Positions 45,431-48,133 of a stretch of DNA of 48,133 bases are shown here, one piece after another. The stretch spans positions 1 through 48,133 of the forward strand of contig JABVXU010000417.1 in NCBI GenBank assembly GCA_013365365.1, given 5' to 3'. Position 1 is the first letter of the stretch. Every line of letters begins with the position of its first letter. This DNA comes from Cruorifilaria tuberocauda (lineage: Eukaryota; Nematoda; Chromadorea; Rhabditida; Onchocercidae). Under the pieces are notes generated by a model, which had not been told where the DNA came from, did not search any database, and saw only the letters and a list, made by a program, of their open reading frames with translations. The translations under genes were made by a program, and so were the position numbers.

Positions 45431-47939
45431 AGTCAAGAAAAAAACAGTGGTTTTTAAATAATTTTAATTTTAGCACAAGTGTTTTTCGAAAATGCTTCCA
45501 AATATCGTATTTTAACTTTCCACAACATCATATTTTTCAAACTTTATCAAATTTAGGCATTACTTCAAACTATTAGTGATTGCGTGCAATAATTATAGAA
45601 TTTACAAAACCTAATTAAGGAAAAGCACGATATTAAACTACAATATATTTTTGAGAAGTCATTTTATATAAACACTGATTAAACTTATATAAAATGGCTA
45701 CCCAAAAACTCACATTGTACACTTACTGCTTTCTTAACCTTCACGGATTATTTTACACTCAAAATATTTTCGGTTTTTGATTTTATCACTTGAATTTATT
45801 TAGAGTTTTTTGAGTTTTTTTCTCCTTATAAACTAAATTGAAAATCGTTTGCCTTTTTTGGTACATTGTATACTCTAATTATGTCTCCGACAACTTTATT
45901 ATAAGAGTAATGCGATTTTAATGCATATTATGAGAATTCTTAAAATATTAAAGCAATAGCAATTTTTCATAATCACAGTGAAATGATAAATCATCTTTAT
46001 GAAAAGCAAACAGGTAGAAGTATACGGAGTTTCAAATGGCCTCTTTGATTCGTTATCATGAAAATTTTTGAGAGGGTTGGACAGCTTACTTCCAGAAGAG
46101 TGACCAAAAAAGTTTAAAAACTATAAATTTATAAATGATACAGAATAATGAGTAGATGGCTATTTTGTCTGGAAAGTTATTAATTGAAAAAAGAAAATGA
46201 AAAATGTTAGAAGTGGAAAGAGAAGAATACGATGAATGGATGAATGAAAAGAAGAAAAGCGGATTCTCGAATTACTGCGAGTCATTTTACGCTCAGAAGA
46301 TTTGAAGTGAAAAATTAATCTCAATAGGAAGTGTCATCACTCTGTACATATTGTCAAAGGGCGTGCCTAATGCCAAGTTGTGGGCGTGCCTTTTATATTT
46401 CATTCGTTGAGAGCAATTACAAACTCATCTCACTCCATCCCATGGATTGGATAATGAGGAAAAACTGTAAAATGTAACAAACAAATTTCGAAATTAAGTT
46501 CGACTTTACCCTTCTAAATTAAAATTCATCCTACATTTATCTTTTATTGTGTTGCCTTAAGCATCATAAATTAAGCGTCAATTTTTCTAGGGTGTACCAA
46601 AGATAATTAAATTTTGGAAATATGCGTTCTATAGTGCCTTTTTTGAAATGATAGTAAATCTAAGACATTTGTTATCCAAATTCCCCCAACGTATGATTGT
46701 ACAAACTTGATTTGTTTTGCAGGAAGGATAACCAAATACTAAAACTGCTACTGCAGTAAAGAGAAATAATAAATGAAAAATTGGAAAATAAAACAAATTA
46801 ATGGGATATAATTGATCAGCAGTCCTAACTGTTACGGTTTGTTTACATAATCATCTTTAAAGTGCCCCAATAAACAACACCGGGACAGTGATTATTATCA
46901 CTTCACATTTTCCATATTAATCTAAATGAACCAATGAGAAAATGCTGTTGCATGTGATTCCTTTATTAGAAACACTTTTTTCTGCTGATATCTCAAACAA
47001 TTGATGAGCAAATATTTAAAACTTCGAGTTAAGTTCCAAAAATTCTGATTTGTAAGTTATAGAAGTATTAAGATCTTTCCAATTGTTAGGAGTTTTATTA
47101 TTTTTTAATTTCAATTTGAACATTTTCAATACATTATCGAGTTTTTTTCGTCACTATTGATGGTTACTTAATTCCATCCACAGCTTAGAAAGCTTTCTCT
47201 CAGAAAGCTTTCAAATTGGAATAAATTGGCATGTTGTGTATTTCGTCACTCAATTTGTACAAAGTCAAAACATTAAACTATGAATCACATAATAGATTGT
47301 TCAGTGACTTTAAATAAGAAGAATTTTGTCTGGCTTGATAAATACTTGCTTATATTGATCGAAGGTGCAAATACTTGAATCTCAACTTCGCACTTTCAAA
47401 CAATTAATAAATAGTAGGAAAATAAAAAAAAACTAAAATTTATGTGATAACAACATTAATAAGAGCACTTAACGTTTAAACAAATTCGATTGCAATCTGT
47501 ATAGCGACCGCACAGAGAAACGCGTTCTTTTTCCAATTTCAGTGGTCATTTTATTTCGTAATTTTGAAACCAATTAAAATATGAGCGAGATTTGCAATGT
47601 TGAATGGATAGAAGTAAATGAATCAATATCAGATAGCTAATGTTTTAGAAGAGAAAAAAAAATTGTTTTCGGATGTGGAAAAAAACGTCAAGATTTTCTC
47701 TAAAGTGGTTTATCAATACATTAAATCGTCGTTCTAAAGGGCTAATTTAAAATGGTTTTTAAGTGTTAGTAATGGTTAATCTACTACAACTAATGTATTC
47801 ATCAATCAAATATGTGGTCCCAAGAATTATTTTTTGGAAATTCGATTTGGAATTAAAAGTGAATATTTTAGTTCAGAAATTAAAAAAGAATGGGCAAATA
47901 GAAATGAGAGCATAACTAGAGCTTTTCGACTGCAGTGAA

Positions 47940-47966
47940 ATGAACAGAACATCGGAGCAATTAGCT
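47940..47966 (+). other. Possible first coding exon of a gene running off the right edge
   Basis: The acceptor-like TTTTCGACTGCAG ends four bases before an ATG; nine codons (MNRTSEQLA) later comes an ideal donor, GCT|GTAAGT. This acceptor-ATG-donor arrangement resembles a trans-spliced first exon. It is so short that chance is a serious alternative, and the next exon would lie beyond the window. Confidence 0.2.
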
Positions 47967-48133
47967 GTAAGTGCCTCAGGCTACCTGCTATATTATTGCC
48001 ACTTTAACTCAGTTTTGGAATTTCAATTCTCTTCACTTCATGCTGCCCTATAACTCTTATGTCAGCACCTTTTCTGCAATCAATCGGATTTATTTATTTC
48101 AAGGTGCTTTATTCTTTTCTTAATTTGAAGAAT

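Larger units (their letters stand above)
43752..48133. other. Right flank, no confident gene
   Basis: AT-rich DNA upstream of HMX on its strand, so it may contain that gene's promoter. I found two weak exon candidates (44526-44744 on -, 47940-47966 on +), a cluster of short repeats at 45340-45430 and a short palindrome cluster near 47188-47213 (GAAAGCTTTC twice). Nothing else is recognisable. Confidence 0.5.

Overview
The window looks like nuclear DNA of a parasitic roundworm, most likely a filarial (clade III) nematode. It is strongly AT-rich, its genes are cut by many short introns ending in T-rich TTTCAG-type acceptors, and two of its genes are clear relatives of C. elegans genes (apl-1 and the HMX homeobox gene mls-2). 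Three of the four convincing genes have a splice acceptor shortly upstream of their start codon (4, 7 and 115 nt), as expected for spliced-leader trans-splicing. The species cannot be fixed from the sequence alone.

Layout: (1) 1-11736 holds no gene I can support; it contains one copy of a dispersed repeat near the left edge, a GC-richer island at 2676-3340 and small local duplications. (2) 11741-18415, + strand: a complete amyloid-precursor-like gene (apl-1) that I could assemble in 18 exons with every intron phase matching, 719 codons before the stop. (3) 18416-27268: about 9 kb without a supported gene, carrying a second repeat copy and two long fold-back hairpins. (4) 27269-28708, - strand: a small single-pass membrane protein in four exons whose C-terminus resembles MXRA7-type proteins. 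(5) 29598-37541, + strand, head-to-head with the previous gene: an IBTK-like CUL3 adaptor (ankyrin, RCC1-like, BTB/BACK, conserved C-terminal tail) in about 23 exons, 1020 residues. (6) 38691-43711, - strand, tail-to-tail with IBTK: an HMX homeobox gene in six exons, with a huge Asp/Asn microsatellite in the homeodomain exon. (7) 43752-48133: no confident gene; two weak exon candidates.

The genes are unrelated in pathway: apl-1 is a neuronal/epidermal secreted-and-membrane protein, IBTK a ubiquitin-ligase adaptor, HMX a developmental transcription factor. There is no sign of an operon: neighbours are convergent, divergent or kilobases apart. No horizontally acquired genes, CRISPR arrays, rRNA or tRNA genes were recognised. 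Exon models were built by hand from splice consensus, reading phase and remembered protein families; no search or alignment program was run.
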